A stretch of 64,000 nucleotides of DNA. It comes from Bythopirellula polymerisocia (GTDB lineage Bacteria; Planctomycetota; Planctomycetia; Pirellulales; Lacipirellulaceae). This document shows, piece by piece, positions 27,025 through 36,944 of this stretch. Numbering within the stretch: the stretch's first letter is position 1; each line of letters starts with the position of its first letter. Position numbers and translations under genes: made by a program. The notes below the pieces were generated by a model, which worked only from the letters and a program-made list of their open reading frames with translations, was not told the DNA's origin and ran no database searches. The stretch is taken from contig NZ_SJPS01000004.1 in NCBI RefSeq assembly GCF_007860015.1, positions 193,567-257,566 on the forward strand. Reading direction: 5' to 3'.

Positions 27025-28497
27025 TCACTCCGCAATTGAGTAAAGATGCCCCGAAGTGCGAATGATCATCTCGTTGCCGACTATTGCCGGAGTGGCATCG
27101 ATGGGCTCGTCAAGCATGTTGGTGGCCAAGACCTCGAATTCGGGGCCGTGTTTGACAACCGTCGTCGCACCATTGCGTCCGGCAAAGTAAATCCTATTCG
27201 CAGCTGCGACCGGTGACGCATAGATCGAATCCATCTCCGGAAGCCGCTTGCCCCGGTAGATTACTTCGCCCGTCTCCGCGTTGTAACAGGAGAGGATCGC
27301 GTTGTTGGATTTCGTGAAATAGAGGTGGTCACCGTAGATCAACGGCGAAGGAACATAGGGAGTGTCACGATCTAGGTGCCAAGCGATCTGGTCGCTGTCG
27401 GTGATGTCTCCCTTGGAGCCTAGAGGAATGGCATACAATGCTGCGCCACGATGGCCGGTCATGCAGAACACAAGGTCACCATAGGCAACCGCCGTAGGTA
27501 CAGCTCCCATTGCCTGTCCGCCACACTCCCAAATGATCTCGCCATTGGCGAGGTCGTAACCACGAGCACGATTCATGCCGTTGACGATGACTTGCACCTT
27601 TCCATCGTGTTCGACAATGAGGGGAGTAAGCCAAGTGGTTTCCTCATCGCGTTCAACCTTCCATTTGCTCTCGCCCGTGTTGGCATCTAACGCGGTGATG
27701 AAGGATTGACCCTCGTGGTCCCAATTGACGATCAGGGTATCCTTGTAGAGGGCCGGAGAAGATCCCTCGCCAAAGACATTGCGTATACTCATTTTGCCGA
27801 GGTCTTTGTGCCAGCGTAGTTTGCCATCCATGGTGTAGGAATAGATTCCACGCGACCCGAATGATACATATAAATTCTTTCCATCGGTCACCGGTGTTGG
27901 CGAGGCAAAGCTGGCCGTGCCATGATGCCCTTCGTGAGGAACCGCTTCGCAAGCCGTTTGTTGCCAGACCACTTCGCCTGTATTGCGATCCAAGCACATG
28001 ACGACAAATTGGTAGTAGTTGGTTGGCACTTCTGCCCGCCCAAATCCCCCACCGCGACCGCCGAAACCCCCTCGGCGTCGACGCTCCCCACCACGTGGAA
28101 CTTCACCGCGTGGTCGCTCGGTTTCTTGGGGCGTTTCGGCTTGGGCAAGCAGCGAATACCGCTCGTTGCCAACCAGCTGAAATTGTGAATCAATGTTTAT
28201 GACCGCAGTCTCCCCGGTTGTGTCGGCCGTTCGGTCGGTTTTTATCGCGGTTTGGAGATAAATGCGATCTCCCCATACGGTCGGCGAACCGCTTCCCTGA
28301 CCAGGAATCGCAACCTTCCAGCGGACGTTTTCTTCTTCGCTCCAAGTCGTAGGTGGATTGCCCTTGGGTGCCACGCCCGTAAACTCAGGTCCGCGAAAAC
28401 CAGGCCAATGCAGGGCAGATTCCTCCGCTAGGGAAGGATTCAAGGTTGTAAATAACACCGCAAGAAAAGTCACCACCGAACAAGTGTACTTGAACAT
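27025..28497 (-). CDS. Exported PQQ-like beta-propeller protein
   Basis: A 490-residue secreted protein with a signal peptide (MFKYTCSVVTFLAVLFTTLN) and WPGFRGPEFTGVAP, the typical opening of planctomycete quinoprotein-like propellers. Repeated blades show Trp-docking strands such as GKLRWHKDLG, GESKWKV, GEIIWECGG and GEVIYRGK. A Gly/Arg-rich loop lies near residues 135-155. These propellers resemble BamB and PQQ dehydrogenases, but the catalytic PQQ and metal residues are not apparent, so it is more likely a scaffold or binding protein. No substrate is known. Confidence 0.87.
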   Translation of the reverse strand: MFKYTCSVVTFLAVLFTTLNPSLAEESALHWPGFRGPEFTGVAPKGNPPTTWSEEENVRWKVAIPGQGSGSPTVWGDRIYLQTAIKTDRTADTTGETAVINIDSQFQLVGNERYSLLAQAETPQETERPRGEVPRGGERRRRGGFGGRGGGFGRAEVPTNYYQFVVMCLDRNTGEVVWQQTACEAVPHEGHHGTASFASPTPVTDGKNLYVSFGSRGIYSYTMDGKLRWHKDLGKMSIRNVFGEGSSPALYKDTLIVNWDHEGQSFITALDANTGESKWKVERDEETTWLTPLIVEHDGKVQVIVNGMNRARGYDLANGEIIWECGGQAMGAVPTAVAYGDLVFCMTGHRGAALYAIPLGSKGDITDSDQIAWHLDRDTPYVPSPLIYGDHLYFTKSNNAILSCYNAETGEVIYRGKRLPEMDSIYASPVAAANRIYFAGRNGATTVVKHGPEFEVLATNMLDEPIDATPAIVGNEMIIRTSGHLYSIAE

Positions 28498-28789
28498 CCT
28501 CTGCTCTCCTCGTTTGGGTATCTTGGTTCACTATCAACAAGACTAAATGTTTTCGACTCGAATCTGCGTTCATTCTACAGAGTGGGTAAAAGCTAAAACT
28601 AGTGCATTTCGCAAGAGACTTTTAAGCAATTATTAAGTTTGGCTGTAGTTTTTCTGCAAGAAATCGCTCGACGTTAACTTAGGCGAATTATTTCAATGTA
28701 TCTGTTATAGTCGAGAGTTAATCGCGGTTTGTGAGTCGAATCGGATTTACGGTATTCGTTCTTGGTCAACTTGATCCTGAGTACTTCTA

Positions 28790-29686
28790 GTGAACGTCAT
28801 AGCAACAGAGCAACTTTCGCTGAACTATGGCAATCGAACGGGCATCACTGAGGTCGACCTCTGCGTGCCTCAGGGAGAAATATTTGGTTTTCTTGGACCA
28901 AACGGAGCCGGCAAGACCACCACGATTCGAATTCTGCTGGGTCTACTTAAGCCACACCAAGGGACTGCGCGGATTTTCGGCCAGGATTGTTGGAGCCACA
29001 GTGCCACTATCAAAGAGAGCCTTGGTTATCTACCCGGCGACTTGCGCCTCTATCCCTGGTTCACCGGCAAAAGGGCCCTCAGCATCCTAAGTTCAATTCG
29101 AGGAAAAGATCTATCCATTCGAGGACAGCAACTTCTCGATCGATTCCAGTTAGATGAAAATGTCCCCGCGAGAAAGATGTCACGGGGAATGCGGCAAAAG
29201 TTGGGGATTATTCTCGCGCTTGTCCACGAGCCGCAACTACTGATCCTTGATGAGCCGACTTCGGGGCTCGATCCTCTGATGTGCGACGAATTGTATCGCT
29301 GTTTGCGTGAATTGACTGCGACCGGTGCCACGGTCTTCTTTTCTAGTCATACGCTAAGTGAGGTGGAACTTCTATGCAACCGGGTGGCCATCGTCCGCGG
29401 CGGAAGAATCATTGCTGATGAATCTATGGACACTCTACGCAAACGGGTTCATCGCGCTGTTGTGCTCAGATATCGTGAACCTGACGATGCCGCGCGGACT
29501 CAGCTCCCTTCGTTCCTTCAGCTTGAAGAGTGCAACGGCGCAGTCTGCCGTTGTGTGCTAACAGGAACAACGCCGCAGTTGGTCGAGTGGGCGGCTGAGC
29601 AACCTTTGGAAGATTTGTCAGTAAGTCCTCCCAGCCTGGAAAGCTTGTTCCGTCGATTCTACGAGGCAAAGGAGCCTGGCAAGTGA
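28790..29686 (+). CDS. ABC transporter ATP-binding protein
   Basis: A 298-residue ATPase of an ABC-2-type exporter. Walker A GPNGAGKTTT, signature MSRGMRQKLG, Walker B LLILDEPTSGLD and the switch His in FFSSHTLSE are all intact. The 70-residue C-terminal extension is typical of the drug/antibiotic or NosF-like subclass. The start is GTG at 28790. Its stop overlaps the permease start (GTGATC), so the two are translationally coupled. The substrate cannot be predicted. Confidence 0.92.
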   Translation: MNVIATEQLSLNYGNRTGITEVDLCVPQGEIFGFLGPNGAGKTTTIRILLGLLKPHQGTARIFGQDCWSHSATIKESLGYLPGDLRLYPWFTGKRALSILSSIRGKDLSIRGQQLLDRFQLDENVPARKMSRGMRQKLGIILALVHEPQLLILDEPTSGLDPLMCDELYRCLRELTATGATVFFSSHTLSEVELLCNRVAIVRGGRIIADESMDTLRKRVHRAVVLRYREPDDAARTQLPSFLQLEECNGAVCRCVLTGTTPQLVEWAAEQPLEDLSVSPPSLESLFRRFYEAKEPGK

Positions 29687-30498
29687 TCAAAGGCATTTTG
29701 CGAAAAACACTATTTGAAACTTGGGCGTTGCATTTGGCGTTTGGAATCGCCCTCTTTGTGGTGGGGATGTTGCTCACGATGCTGCTCCCTCAACTCGAAA
29801 AGGGGCTTAATCAGTTCTTGACGACCTTGCCTTTCGTACGCACGTTTATCCAAGCCCTGCTTGGTAATGACTTTGGCGGGAACATCAATGCAGAGACCTT
29901 GCGGGCAATCGTATGGGTTCATCCGACAGTCTTAACTTTGCTTTGGGCTCATGAGATCGTCTACTGCACGCGACTGCCGGCTGGCGAAATCGATCGAGGA
30001 ACTATCGACGTACTCTTGAGTTGGCCCATATCTCGCCGAAGACTCTATGTGAGCGAATCCATTGTCTGGCTTGTGGCAGGCGCATGGCTCTGCGGAATGT
30101 TATTTGCTGGGTATTGGACGGCAGGGGTATTCGCTCCATCTCAAGGGGACCGCTCACTTCGAATGCCACTCGTGGTGATAGGCAATCTGTATTGCGTTTA
30201 TTTTGCCATCGGAGGCGTGGCACTGATGGTCTCTGCACTGAGTAATGTTCGCGGCAGAGCGATGGCAACAGTCTTTGGTCTGCTGTTAGCTTCATTCCTG
30301 CTCAACTTTCTGATTCAGTTCTTGCCAGAAATCGAGTTTTTGAGTCCGCTGGGTGTGCTTAGCTACTATCGCCCCGCTAGTATTCTAGCTACAGGTAAAG
30401 TTCCCTGGGCTGATATGCTGACACTTATGGGCATAGGATTCGTTGGTTGGATTGCGGGGCTAGAGGCATTTAGTCGCCGCAACATAAGCACTTTGTGA
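29683..30498 (+). CDS. ABC-2 type transporter permease
   Basis: A 271-residue membrane protein with six predicted helices and a periplasmic region after the first. The partner ATPase overlaps it by 4 bases at the 5' side. The segment DRGTIDVLLSWPISRRRLYVSE after the second helix is a coupling-helix type feature common in ABC-2 permeases (GTldlLLs.PisR pattern). Acts with the ATPase as an inner-membrane exporter of unknown substrate. GTG start at 29683. Confidence 0.87.
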   Translation: MIKGILRKTLFETWALHLAFGIALFVVGMLLTMLLPQLEKGLNQFLTTLPFVRTFIQALLGNDFGGNINAETLRAIVWVHPTVLTLLWAHEIVYCTRLPAGEIDRGTIDVLLSWPISRRRLYVSESIVWLVAGAWLCGMLFAGYWTAGVFAPSQGDRSLRMPLVVIGNLYCVYFAIGGVALMVSALSNVRGRAMATVFGLLLASFLLNFLIQFLPEIEFLSPLGVLSYYRPASILATGKVPWADMLTLMGIGFVGWIAGLEAFSRRNISTL

Positions 30499-30666
30499 GC
30501 AGACCCGCGCAGAGAATCCTAGCGATTTGTACTGGCATGACCGCCCCAGTGTTGGTAACTTTTCTGGGGAATATAACGAGTCATCGCACGACTGCTGCAA
30601 GTTGTGCAAGGGATTGCAAGAGACTGTTCAACGATCCTACTAATCCTCTTTCCAGGAGTTTTTGCC

Positions 30667-31896
30667 GTGACGAGTGTCCGAACGCAACTTTCGATTATGA
30701 TGTTCCTCCAGTTTTTCATCTGGGGGGCCTGGTATGTGACGGTCGGAAACTACATGACGGCCCACGGCATGTTTGATCAGGTATCCTGGGCCTACACGGT
30801 CGGGCCTATTGCCGCAATAATCTCGCCCGTATTTCTGGGGATGATCGCGGATCGATTCTTTGCCACCGAACGGGTGCTCGCTGCCATGCATTTGATCGGA
30901 GGACTGGCAATGTTTGCCGTGCCCGCCGCAGCAGAAATTGGCCCAGGTGCAATGATAGCATTGTTGATGGTTCATATGTTGGCATACATGCCGACTTTAG
31001 GACTTACCAATACGTTGGCGTTTCACAACATCGAGGATCAAGAAAGAGACTTTCCTTTGATTCGCGTATTTGGCACGATCGGCTGGATTGCCGCGAATTG
31101 GGTCGTGAGCAAATGGCTGGTAGGTGATGAAAAAGCAGTGCAGTTCTATGTGACGGGAATCGCCAGTATTGCATTGGCAGGTTTCAGCTTAACATTGCCA
31201 CATACTCCTCCTCCAGCGGCGGGTAAGAAAGTTTCCATCGGTGAGATCTTTGGGGTCGACGCATTGCAACTTCTCAAAGAATGGCCCTTCGTAGTGTTTA
31301 TTGTCGGTTCGTTTCTAATCTGCATCCCCCTGGCCGCTTACTATGCTTATGCACCCGTGTTTGCCTCCAAAGTAGGCTTCGAGAATGTCGCCTTCACGAT
31401 GTCCTTCGGCCAGATTTCGGAAATAGTGTTCATGCTTTCAATGCCGCTATTCTTCCGCCGACTCGGCGTGAAATGGATGCTCTTGGTGGGCATGGCAGCC
31501 TGGGTTGCCCGCTACGGACTGTTTGCCGCAGCGGATGAAGACAATATCAAATGGATGGTTCTATTAGGCATCTTGCTTCATGGGATCTGCTACGACTTCT
31601 TCTTCGTGACCGGGTTCATCTACACGGACAAGAAATGTTCTAAAGAGATCCGTGGGCAGGCTCAAGGATTGTTGGTGCTAGTGACTCAGGGACTCGGCCT
31701 GGGTATTGGAGCTCAGGTCGTGGGCCGATTGGTGGCTAAGTATACAACTGCAGGTGATCCGCCGGTGACCGATTGGGGAAGCTTCTGGATCGCCCCCGCC
31801 GCAATGGCCGGCGTAGTGATGTTGCTTTTTGCTTTCCTGTTCAATGATCGAGCCGTGGAATCCGAGGTGAAGGGGGAGACCGAGACGAAACCCTGA
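30667..31896 (+). CDS. MFS transporter, nucleoside permease (NupG/XapB)-like
   Basis: A 409-residue transporter with 12 predicted helices. LSIMMFLQFFIWGAWYVTVGNYM is close to the start of NupG-like nucleoside:H+ symporters (part quoted: MFLQFFIWGAWYVT), and the first half has TNTLAFHNIEDQERDFPLIRVFGTIGWI, a family pattern (TLAFHN, FPLIRVFGTIGW). The frame opens earlier at 30604, but GTG 30667 has AGGAG 8 bases upstream and gives the family N-terminus. Nucleoside specificity is inferred from resemblance; sugars are possible in planctomycete homologues. Confidence 0.87.
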   Translation: MTSVRTQLSIMMFLQFFIWGAWYVTVGNYMTAHGMFDQVSWAYTVGPIAAIISPVFLGMIADRFFATERVLAAMHLIGGLAMFAVPAAAEIGPGAMIALLMVHMLAYMPTLGLTNTLAFHNIEDQERDFPLIRVFGTIGWIAANWVVSKWLVGDEKAVQFYVTGIASIALAGFSLTLPHTPPPAAGKKVSIGEIFGVDALQLLKEWPFVVFIVGSFLICIPLAAYYAYAPVFASKVGFENVAFTMSFGQISEIVFMLSMPLFFRRLGVKWMLLVGMAAWVARYGLFAAADEDNIKWMVLLGILLHGICYDFFFVTGFIYTDKKCSKEIRGQAQGLLVLVTQGLGLGIGAQVVGRLVAKYTTAGDPPVTDWGSFWIAPAAMAGVVMLLFAFLFNDRAVESEVKGETETKP

Positions 31897-31966
31897 CGAT
31901 TATTTCGTTCCAAAGAAATGTAGGCCGTTACTTGTTCCAGCGTTGGGCCAACGCCTCCCGCTCGGC

Positions 31967-33694
31967 TTATTGTTTGTTTCGCGATAGCAGGGATACCACA
32001 ACCAAAGTAGCAAACCCCAGCGGAATTGTAACGATCCCTGGTTGGCTAAAAGGCACCAGGGCGTTTTCCGCTGGCAGGCCATAAACCGCAGAATATGTGT
32101 CAGCGCTCAGCAGAATCCAGCCAAGTGAACTAGTCATGCCCACGACCACGGCGGCAATAATTCCCTGCTTAGTGACGCCCTTCCAGAACAGCAGCATCAC
32201 CAGCGAGGGCAAATTGGCCGAGGCGGCGACACTGAACGCCCAGCCGACCAAATAACTTACATTGAGCTTCTCGAACAAGATGCCCAGCACGATGGCAATT
32301 GCCCCGACGATGACCGAAGTGATCTTAGCGATCCGCACTTGTTCGTGGTCAGTAAGCTTAATGCCAGAGAAACAACCTACCAAGTCATGAGCAACTGCCC
32401 CCGCAGATGCCAGAATTAATCCACTCACGGTGCCAAGTACCGTAGTAAAGGCGATAGCTGAAATGATGGCAAACAGCAATTCGCTCATGCTTTTTGCCAA
32501 AAGCGGAGCAGCCATATTGCTGTTGGTCACGTCCATCGCCCCGCTGGTCATCGCTCCCAAGCCCATGTAGAGCGTCAAGACGTAGAAGAATCCGATGCAG
32601 CCAATACCGACGATGGTGCTCTTGCGAGCGGCGGCTTCATTCTTGACTGTGTAGTAGCGAATAAGAATATGTGGCAACGACGCCGTGCCGCAAAAGAGGG
32701 CGAGCATTAGCGAAAGAAAGTTCAGCTTCTCGGAAAACTGGTCCCCACGGATTCCCTTAAACTTTGGATGTTCGCCAGGACGCAATATCTGGCTACCAGG
32801 TGTTTGTTTAGGCGAGTAGGTGGTTGTCACTGAGCCGTCTTTTGCAGTCGTTTTCGAACTCGTCCAGAGCACAACTTCGCTCTTCTGCAAGGTGCTGAAG
32901 AATTCAATCAGTCCCAGGGGGCCTGTACGTGTCTTGCCATCGGGCAGTTGGGAAACAGTGCCGACAGGCCGAAGAGATGCTTCGCCAGGCCCTTTGCCTT
33001 TTGGTAGCCCATTGATGATTTCACTCCCGTCGGGCGTGATTGTTACTGTCTGTGCCTCGGGGGTACTGGGATCGACCTCAAATCCACGTTGGAGAATCAT
33101 CACCGTCAGCACAGCACTGAAAATCACCAAGAGCGACCCCTTGAGGAATTGCACCCAGGTGGTCGAAACCATGCCGGCAGTAACAACGATGATAATGACC
33201 ACCGCGCCAACGATGAGTACACCCGCCCAATGGGGAAGGCCCAACAATGGTTGCACCAATACGCCGGCACCTACCATCTGCGGGATCAGATAAAATACGC
33301 TCACAGCGAGCGTACTCAAACCCACTGCGAGTTTAATCCCAGGAGAATCAAAGCGAGAATTCAGCGCATCAGCGAAAGTGAACTTTCCCAGTCGTTTCAT
33401 AGGCTCGGCAACGACAAAGAGTGCGACAACCCAACCTGCGAGGTAACCGATGGAATAAAGAAACCCATCATAGCCATGAAAGGCGATCATCCCACAGATA
33501 CCAAGAAAGGACGCGGCCGAGAGGTAATCCCCCGCAAAAGCGACGCCGTTCACGAACCAGGGTATCTGCCCATGTGCTGCAAAATAACCGGCGGAGGATT
33601 TCGCTCGACCACCAAGATAGAAACTGAGCCCAAGCGTGATCCCGACAAACAAAAAGAAAATGGCCACCGCCAGAAAGGAAGGTGTGTAAATCAC
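31967..33694 (-). CDS. Sodium:solute symporter, ActP-like (cation/acetate)
   Basis: A 575-residue SSS-family transporter with about 13 predicted helices. FAGDYLSAASFLGICGMIAFHGYDG and GRFTFAD-like GKFTFADALNSRF are close to the acetate permease ActP. Residues roughly 210-320 form an unusually long hydrophilic segment between helices. The upstream DUF485 gene overlaps by 4 bases, the classic yjcH-actP pair, which strongly supports acetate/pyruvate-type monocarboxylate uptake. The reaction is Na+ or H+ coupled import; substrate is inferred from the family. Confidence 0.87.
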   Translation of the reverse strand: MIYTPSFLAVAIFFLFVGITLGLSFYLGGRAKSSAGYFAAHGQIPWFVNGVAFAGDYLSAASFLGICGMIAFHGYDGFLYSIGYLAGWVVALFVVAEPMKRLGKFTFADALNSRFDSPGIKLAVGLSTLAVSVFYLIPQMVGAGVLVQPLLGLPHWAGVLIVGAVVIIIVVTAGMVSTTWVQFLKGSLLVIFSAVLTVMILQRGFEVDPSTPEAQTVTITPDGSEIINGLPKGKGPGEASLRPVGTVSQLPDGKTRTGPLGLIEFFSTLQKSEVVLWTSSKTTAKDGSVTTTYSPKQTPGSQILRPGEHPKFKGIRGDQFSEKLNFLSLMLALFCGTASLPHILIRYYTVKNEAAARKSTIVGIGCIGFFYVLTLYMGLGAMTSGAMDVTNSNMAAPLLAKSMSELLFAIISAIAFTTVLGTVSGLILASAGAVAHDLVGCFSGIKLTDHEQVRIAKITSVIVGAIAIVLGILFEKLNVSYLVGWAFSVAASANLPSLVMLLFWKGVTKQGIIAAVVVGMTSSLGWILLSADTYSAVYGLPAENALVPFSQPGIVTIPLGFATLVVVSLLSRNKQ

Positions 33695-33912
33695 CGTTCA
33701 TCCTCCGCAGTTCTACAGAGAAAACCATAGACGAGTGCCAACACAAACGCTGCCAGGATCAATCCAAAACCATACCAAATTGCTAGATTCACACCTGCAA
33801 AAGGAGTGGAATCCATCGTGGAGGGCCAGAAGGTATTAAGCAACACAAACCCGCCGTAGAGCAGCAGGTAGAGAAAAAACAGAACCAGTCCGATCCGCGA
33901 ATTTCGTGTCAT
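33691..33912 (-). CDS. DUF485 membrane protein (YjcH-like)
   Basis: 73 residues with two membrane helices (IGLVLFFLYLLLYGGFVLLN and YGFGLILAAFVLALVYGFLC), the layout of DUF485 proteins that pair with ActP. The start ATG 33912 gives the usual short basic N-terminus; the frame is open to 34050 but that part looks non-coding. Its stop overlaps the transporter start by 4 bases (ATGA). The role is unknown beyond association with the transporter. Confidence 0.85.
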   Translation of the reverse strand: MTRNSRIGLVLFFLYLLLYGGFVLLNTFWPSTMDSTPFAGVNLAIWYGFGLILAAFVLALVYGFLCRTAEDER

Positions 33913-34090
33913 GTGCTCGCCTGCGAAAAGTGAATTGCAATGATGCCAGGATATCTTAAACATCACCGCAATCAAAGAGCGAGCCACTTCAGAATTGAGC
34001 GCGGATGAATGCTGATACTGCGCAGAGGCGAACGAGCGGTAGGCCGGCAATACGCACGGCTTTCCGGACTACTGCTCGTTTCGACCTGCT

Positions 34091-35437
34091 TTACTTGCCC
34101 GTCGTAACACGCCGAGGACGACGCTTAGGGCGACGAGGCTTATTCACGCTAACCTGAGCTTCAGTCTTCTGTGCCCCGGACTTTGCAAATTTGGGGCGAC
34201 TCGATGCGGACTGATTTTTCTTGCCGGATTGGGGTCTTCCAGAAGAACGTCTCGGGCGTGACGAATCACCGTTTGATTGGGAAGTTGACTTCTCTGGCAA
34301 GGCATACTCGGGTTGAGTCTTTTCTATGTTGATCGAACGACGAGTGAGTCGCTCAATTTGTCGCAATCGACCACGCTCTTCGCCGCCACAGAACGAGGTG
34401 GCAATGCCGCTTGCACCTGCGCGGCCAGTGCGGCCAATTCGATGTACGTAAATCTCAGGGACCTCAGGCAATTCATAGTTTATCACATGCGTGACCGCAT
34501 CAACATCGAGCCCACGAGCTGCGATGTCGGTGGCGACCAGGACCGGTGGGCGTTGCGATTTGAATTGCTCCAGCGTACGAGCGCGGGCGTTTTGGCTCTT
34601 GTTGCCGTGAATCGCTGCGGCGCGTATCCCCGCACGCAGCAAGTGCTTCACGATTTTATCTGCACCATGTTTTGTGCGAGCAAAAACCAGCGTCCGCTCC
34701 CATGCCGTGTTTTGCAGATAGTGCGTCAGCAATTGTGGTTTGTGCTGAGTATTGACCAAGAAGACGGACTGCTTCACAGTATCGACCGGTGAAGAATTCG
34801 GCGAGACCTGTACGTGTTTTGGATCATTCAGCCACTGCCCGGCCAGTCGTCGAATCGCATCTGGCATCGTTGCAGAAAACATTAGCGTCTGGCGATCTTT
34901 CGGTACTGCTGAGACAATCCGAGTCAGGTCTGGCAGGAATCCCATGTCGAGCATCTGGTCTGCTTCATCGAGAATCAATACCTCGACATGTTTCAAATCA
35001 ACATGGCCTTGATTCATCAGGTCTAGCAATCGACCTGGTGTGGCGACCACGATATCAACACCCTTCTGCAGTGCTCGGACCTGGGGATTTTGGTTCACGC
35101 CACCATAAATGGTTGTGGATCGCAGTTGGGTGAATTTGCCGTACTTGGCAAAACTCGCAGTGACCTGCACGGCCAGCTCACGTGTGGGTACAAGCACCAA
35201 TGCGCGAATCGGTCGCGTGCGGAGCTTGGTGCGTTGGTTCCCTTCAGACAACGTGTGCAACGTCGGCATCGCAAACGCTGCTGTCTTACCTGTACCTGTT
35301 TGGGCGCAGCCCATCAGGTCGTGTCCCTCCAGGACCGTCGGTATAGCCTGTGCTTGAATGGGGGTGGCCGTCTCGTAGCCTTCGGCGCGAGTTGCGCGCA
35401 ACAGAGACTCGGACAAGCCTAATTGGTCAAATTTCAT
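34091..35437 (-). CDS. DEAD-box RNA helicase, RhlE-like
   Basis: A 448-residue ATP-dependent RNA helicase. Q motif (GYETATPIQ), motif I AQTGTGKT, Ia PTREL, Ib TPGR, II DEAD (LILDEADQMLDMGF), III SAT, IV-V (ATDIAARGLDVDAV) and VI HRIGRTGR are all intact. The C-terminal 80 residues are a basic, Ser/Arg/Lys-rich unstructured tail, typical of RhlE and other cold or ribosome-linked helicases. ATG 35437 gives the family start MKFDQLGLS; the frame is open upstream to 35512. The cold-shock gene is 1.3 kb away on the other strand. Confidence 0.92.
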   Translation of the reverse strand: MKFDQLGLSESLLRATRAEGYETATPIQAQAIPTVLEGHDLMGCAQTGTGKTAAFAMPTLHTLSEGNQRTKLRTRPIRALVLVPTRELAVQVTASFAKYGKFTQLRSTTIYGGVNQNPQVRALQKGVDIVVATPGRLLDLMNQGHVDLKHVEVLILDEADQMLDMGFLPDLTRIVSAVPKDRQTLMFSATMPDAIRRLAGQWLNDPKHVQVSPNSSPVDTVKQSVFLVNTQHKPQLLTHYLQNTAWERTLVFARTKHGADKIVKHLLRAGIRAAAIHGNKSQNARARTLEQFKSQRPPVLVATDIAARGLDVDAVTHVINYELPEVPEIYVHRIGRTGRAGASGIATSFCGGEERGRLRQIERLTRRSINIEKTQPEYALPEKSTSQSNGDSSRPRRSSGRPQSGKKNQSASSRPKFAKSGAQKTEAQVSVNKPRRPKRRPRRVTTGK

Positions 35438-35947
35438 CAAACAGTTCTCTCTTTCAGAGTATACAGATCGAGCGCAAGGACAGAAACACTGTCGGCAAAT
35501 ACGCTCGACCAAAATGGATTATGCCCAACGACCTTCGTGCCGAGGTCGGTGGTGCGGGATTCGCTCGACCACTGACGGATATGTTTACGCAGTATTTCCC
35601 TGTGCAAAACAATTCAGTAAGTGGGAGGCCGGCGGCGCAGATTCATCTCTCTCAAGCAAAATCTGCACAGCTCTACTGGAGCCCCAGGAGCAAGAAAATC
35701 AGTCGCGGTCGCCAGCAAGATACTAGGGCGGCAATAATGAGCTCGCCCGAGTGACCGCTACAGTCGATTTTGAATGATCCGGTGACGGATGGTACCATCC
35801 CGGTCTCGCGCCTTCATAACTATCGGCAGCGTAAGTGTACCACAATCAGGCTAGTAGTCAATGGAGGGTTTAGCCCTATTTACCGATTGCTTCCAGCCGC
35901 CGTCTCTTAGAACGAGGGCTGAAAGCCACAGCTAGGCAAAAAGCACG
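35438..35947. other. Gene-poor stretch upstream of the helicase gene
   Basis: 510 bases with no credible gene. A 14-bp perfect palindrome, GGATGGTACCATCC, lies at 35787-35800. The helicase promoter should be at the left end on the minus strand, but I see no clear consensus. Confidence 0.45.
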
Positions 35948-36112
35948 TCATTCGTCCGCATCTGGTTCTTCGGCAGTCGAGTCGAGGTCGTGAGGCTTGA
36001 CCTCCAGAATCCCCTCTTTCTTCTTACGGCGGCGCTCCCGCTTTTCATCGTTCTTGCGCTTCTTTTCAACTTCTCGACGCATTTTTTCAAACGTGTTTTG
36101 GTTTTTTGCCAT
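35948..36112 (-). CDS. Short highly charged protein
   Basis: A 54-residue protein starting MAKNQNTFEKMRREVEKK, with a strongly basic helix (KRKNDEKRERRRKKKEG) and an acidic C-terminus (EEPDADE). ATG at 36112 chosen because the preceding 14 residues look unrelated. Short Lys/Arg-rich helical proteins of this layout are common in planctomycetes and other bacteria and are usually unassigned; nucleic-acid binding is possible. No function claimed. Confidence 0.6.
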   Translation of the reverse strand: MAKNQNTFEKMRREVEKKRKNDEKRERRRKKKEGILEVKPHDLDSTAEEPDADE

Positions 36113-36701
36113 CCATTTATCCTGGGTTCTTGTTCGAGACAAACATGAATTCATCGCGGGAAAGTTTTATCTCGTAGACATTCATTGTATCGGGTGCTTC
36201 ATGGTCTAGGAACCACTGCTAAGCCGCAATCATAATTGTCAAAGGTTGAGTCACCAAAACAGGAATGAGATCCGACCTTTGAACCCATATAGATCAGACA
36301 ATCAAGGTTCGAGATCGAAGAAATAACGGGTATTATGGGGTCAATTTTCAACTTATTTTGCTACTCCGGGGAGGATTCTTCAACTTCCGGTCACCAAACA
36401 CGCTACAATGGAAGCTAGTAAAAGGAAAGCAAAGGCGACGCGAGAGGCTTTGCTGGGGGAATGTCTTTTTTTGGTGATATGCCAACGAACGACTCTTTTC
36501 GCTAGCGTTCTTCTTAACTCGGCCTTGTGATAGACCGGCATCAATATGCAGGTTGTGTTTTCAAGGTTGTTCCGATGTTGGTTCAGCTTGCTTTTCGCCA
36601 TGGGTCGCTCTACTGTGGAGCGACAATAGCTGGACCGTATGTGTACTGCACGGCGCATCGGTCGGGTACTATTTCGTTCTGCGTGCAAGGAGTGATGCGA
36701 A
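36113..36701. other. Long leader region before the cold-shock gene
   Basis: 589 bases without a credible gene on either strand. A 7-bp hairpin (GTCGCTC 36604-36610 with GAGCGAC 36618-36624) lies about 80 bases before the cold-shock gene, and AAGGAG sits at 36688-36693. A TCAAAGGT/ACCTTTGA inverted pair lies near 36240-36284. A long structured leader is common for cold-shock genes, so part of this may be transcribed. Confidence 0.4.
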
Positions 36702-36899
36702 GTGTCGCAAGGTACTATTAAGAAGTTGACTGAAAAGGGTTTTGGATTCATCGAGGGAGAGCGGGGAGATATCTTCTTCCACAGTTCCGCCGTCGAGGGC
36801 GAAGGCTATGAGAGCCTCCGTGAGGGACAAAAAGTAGAGTACACGGAAGGACAGGGCCCGAAGGGGGCGCGTGCAGAAAACGTCAAGGTCTTAGCCTAA
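36702..36899 (+). CDS. Cold-shock domain protein (CspA family)
   Basis: A 65-residue OB-fold RNA/DNA-binding protein. RNP1-like GFGFIEGERGDIFFHSSAV carries the aromatic residues (Phe at three positions) that stack on bases, and the length matches CspA. The RNP2 copy is less usual (DIFFHSSAV in place of DIFVHFSAI). GTG 36702 with AAGGAG about 9 bases upstream. A strong hairpin terminator follows. It acts as an RNA chaperone in the cytosol. Confidence 0.93.
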   Translation: MSQGTIKKLTEKGFGFIEGERGDIFFHSSAVEGEGYESLREGQKVEYTEGQGPKGARAENVKVLA

Positions 36900-36944
36900 G
36901 ACTCAGGCGGTGCTGCCAAAACCTTTTTGGCACAAAAATTCTCG

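Noticed and set aside
35350..35754. 134-codon plus-strand frame
   Set aside because: Mostly antisense to the helicase 5' end, no ribosome binding site, and no family features.
36380..36751. 123-codon minus-strand frame over the cold-shock leader
   Set aside because: Overlaps the start of the real cold-shock gene on the other strand and shows no protein-like pattern.
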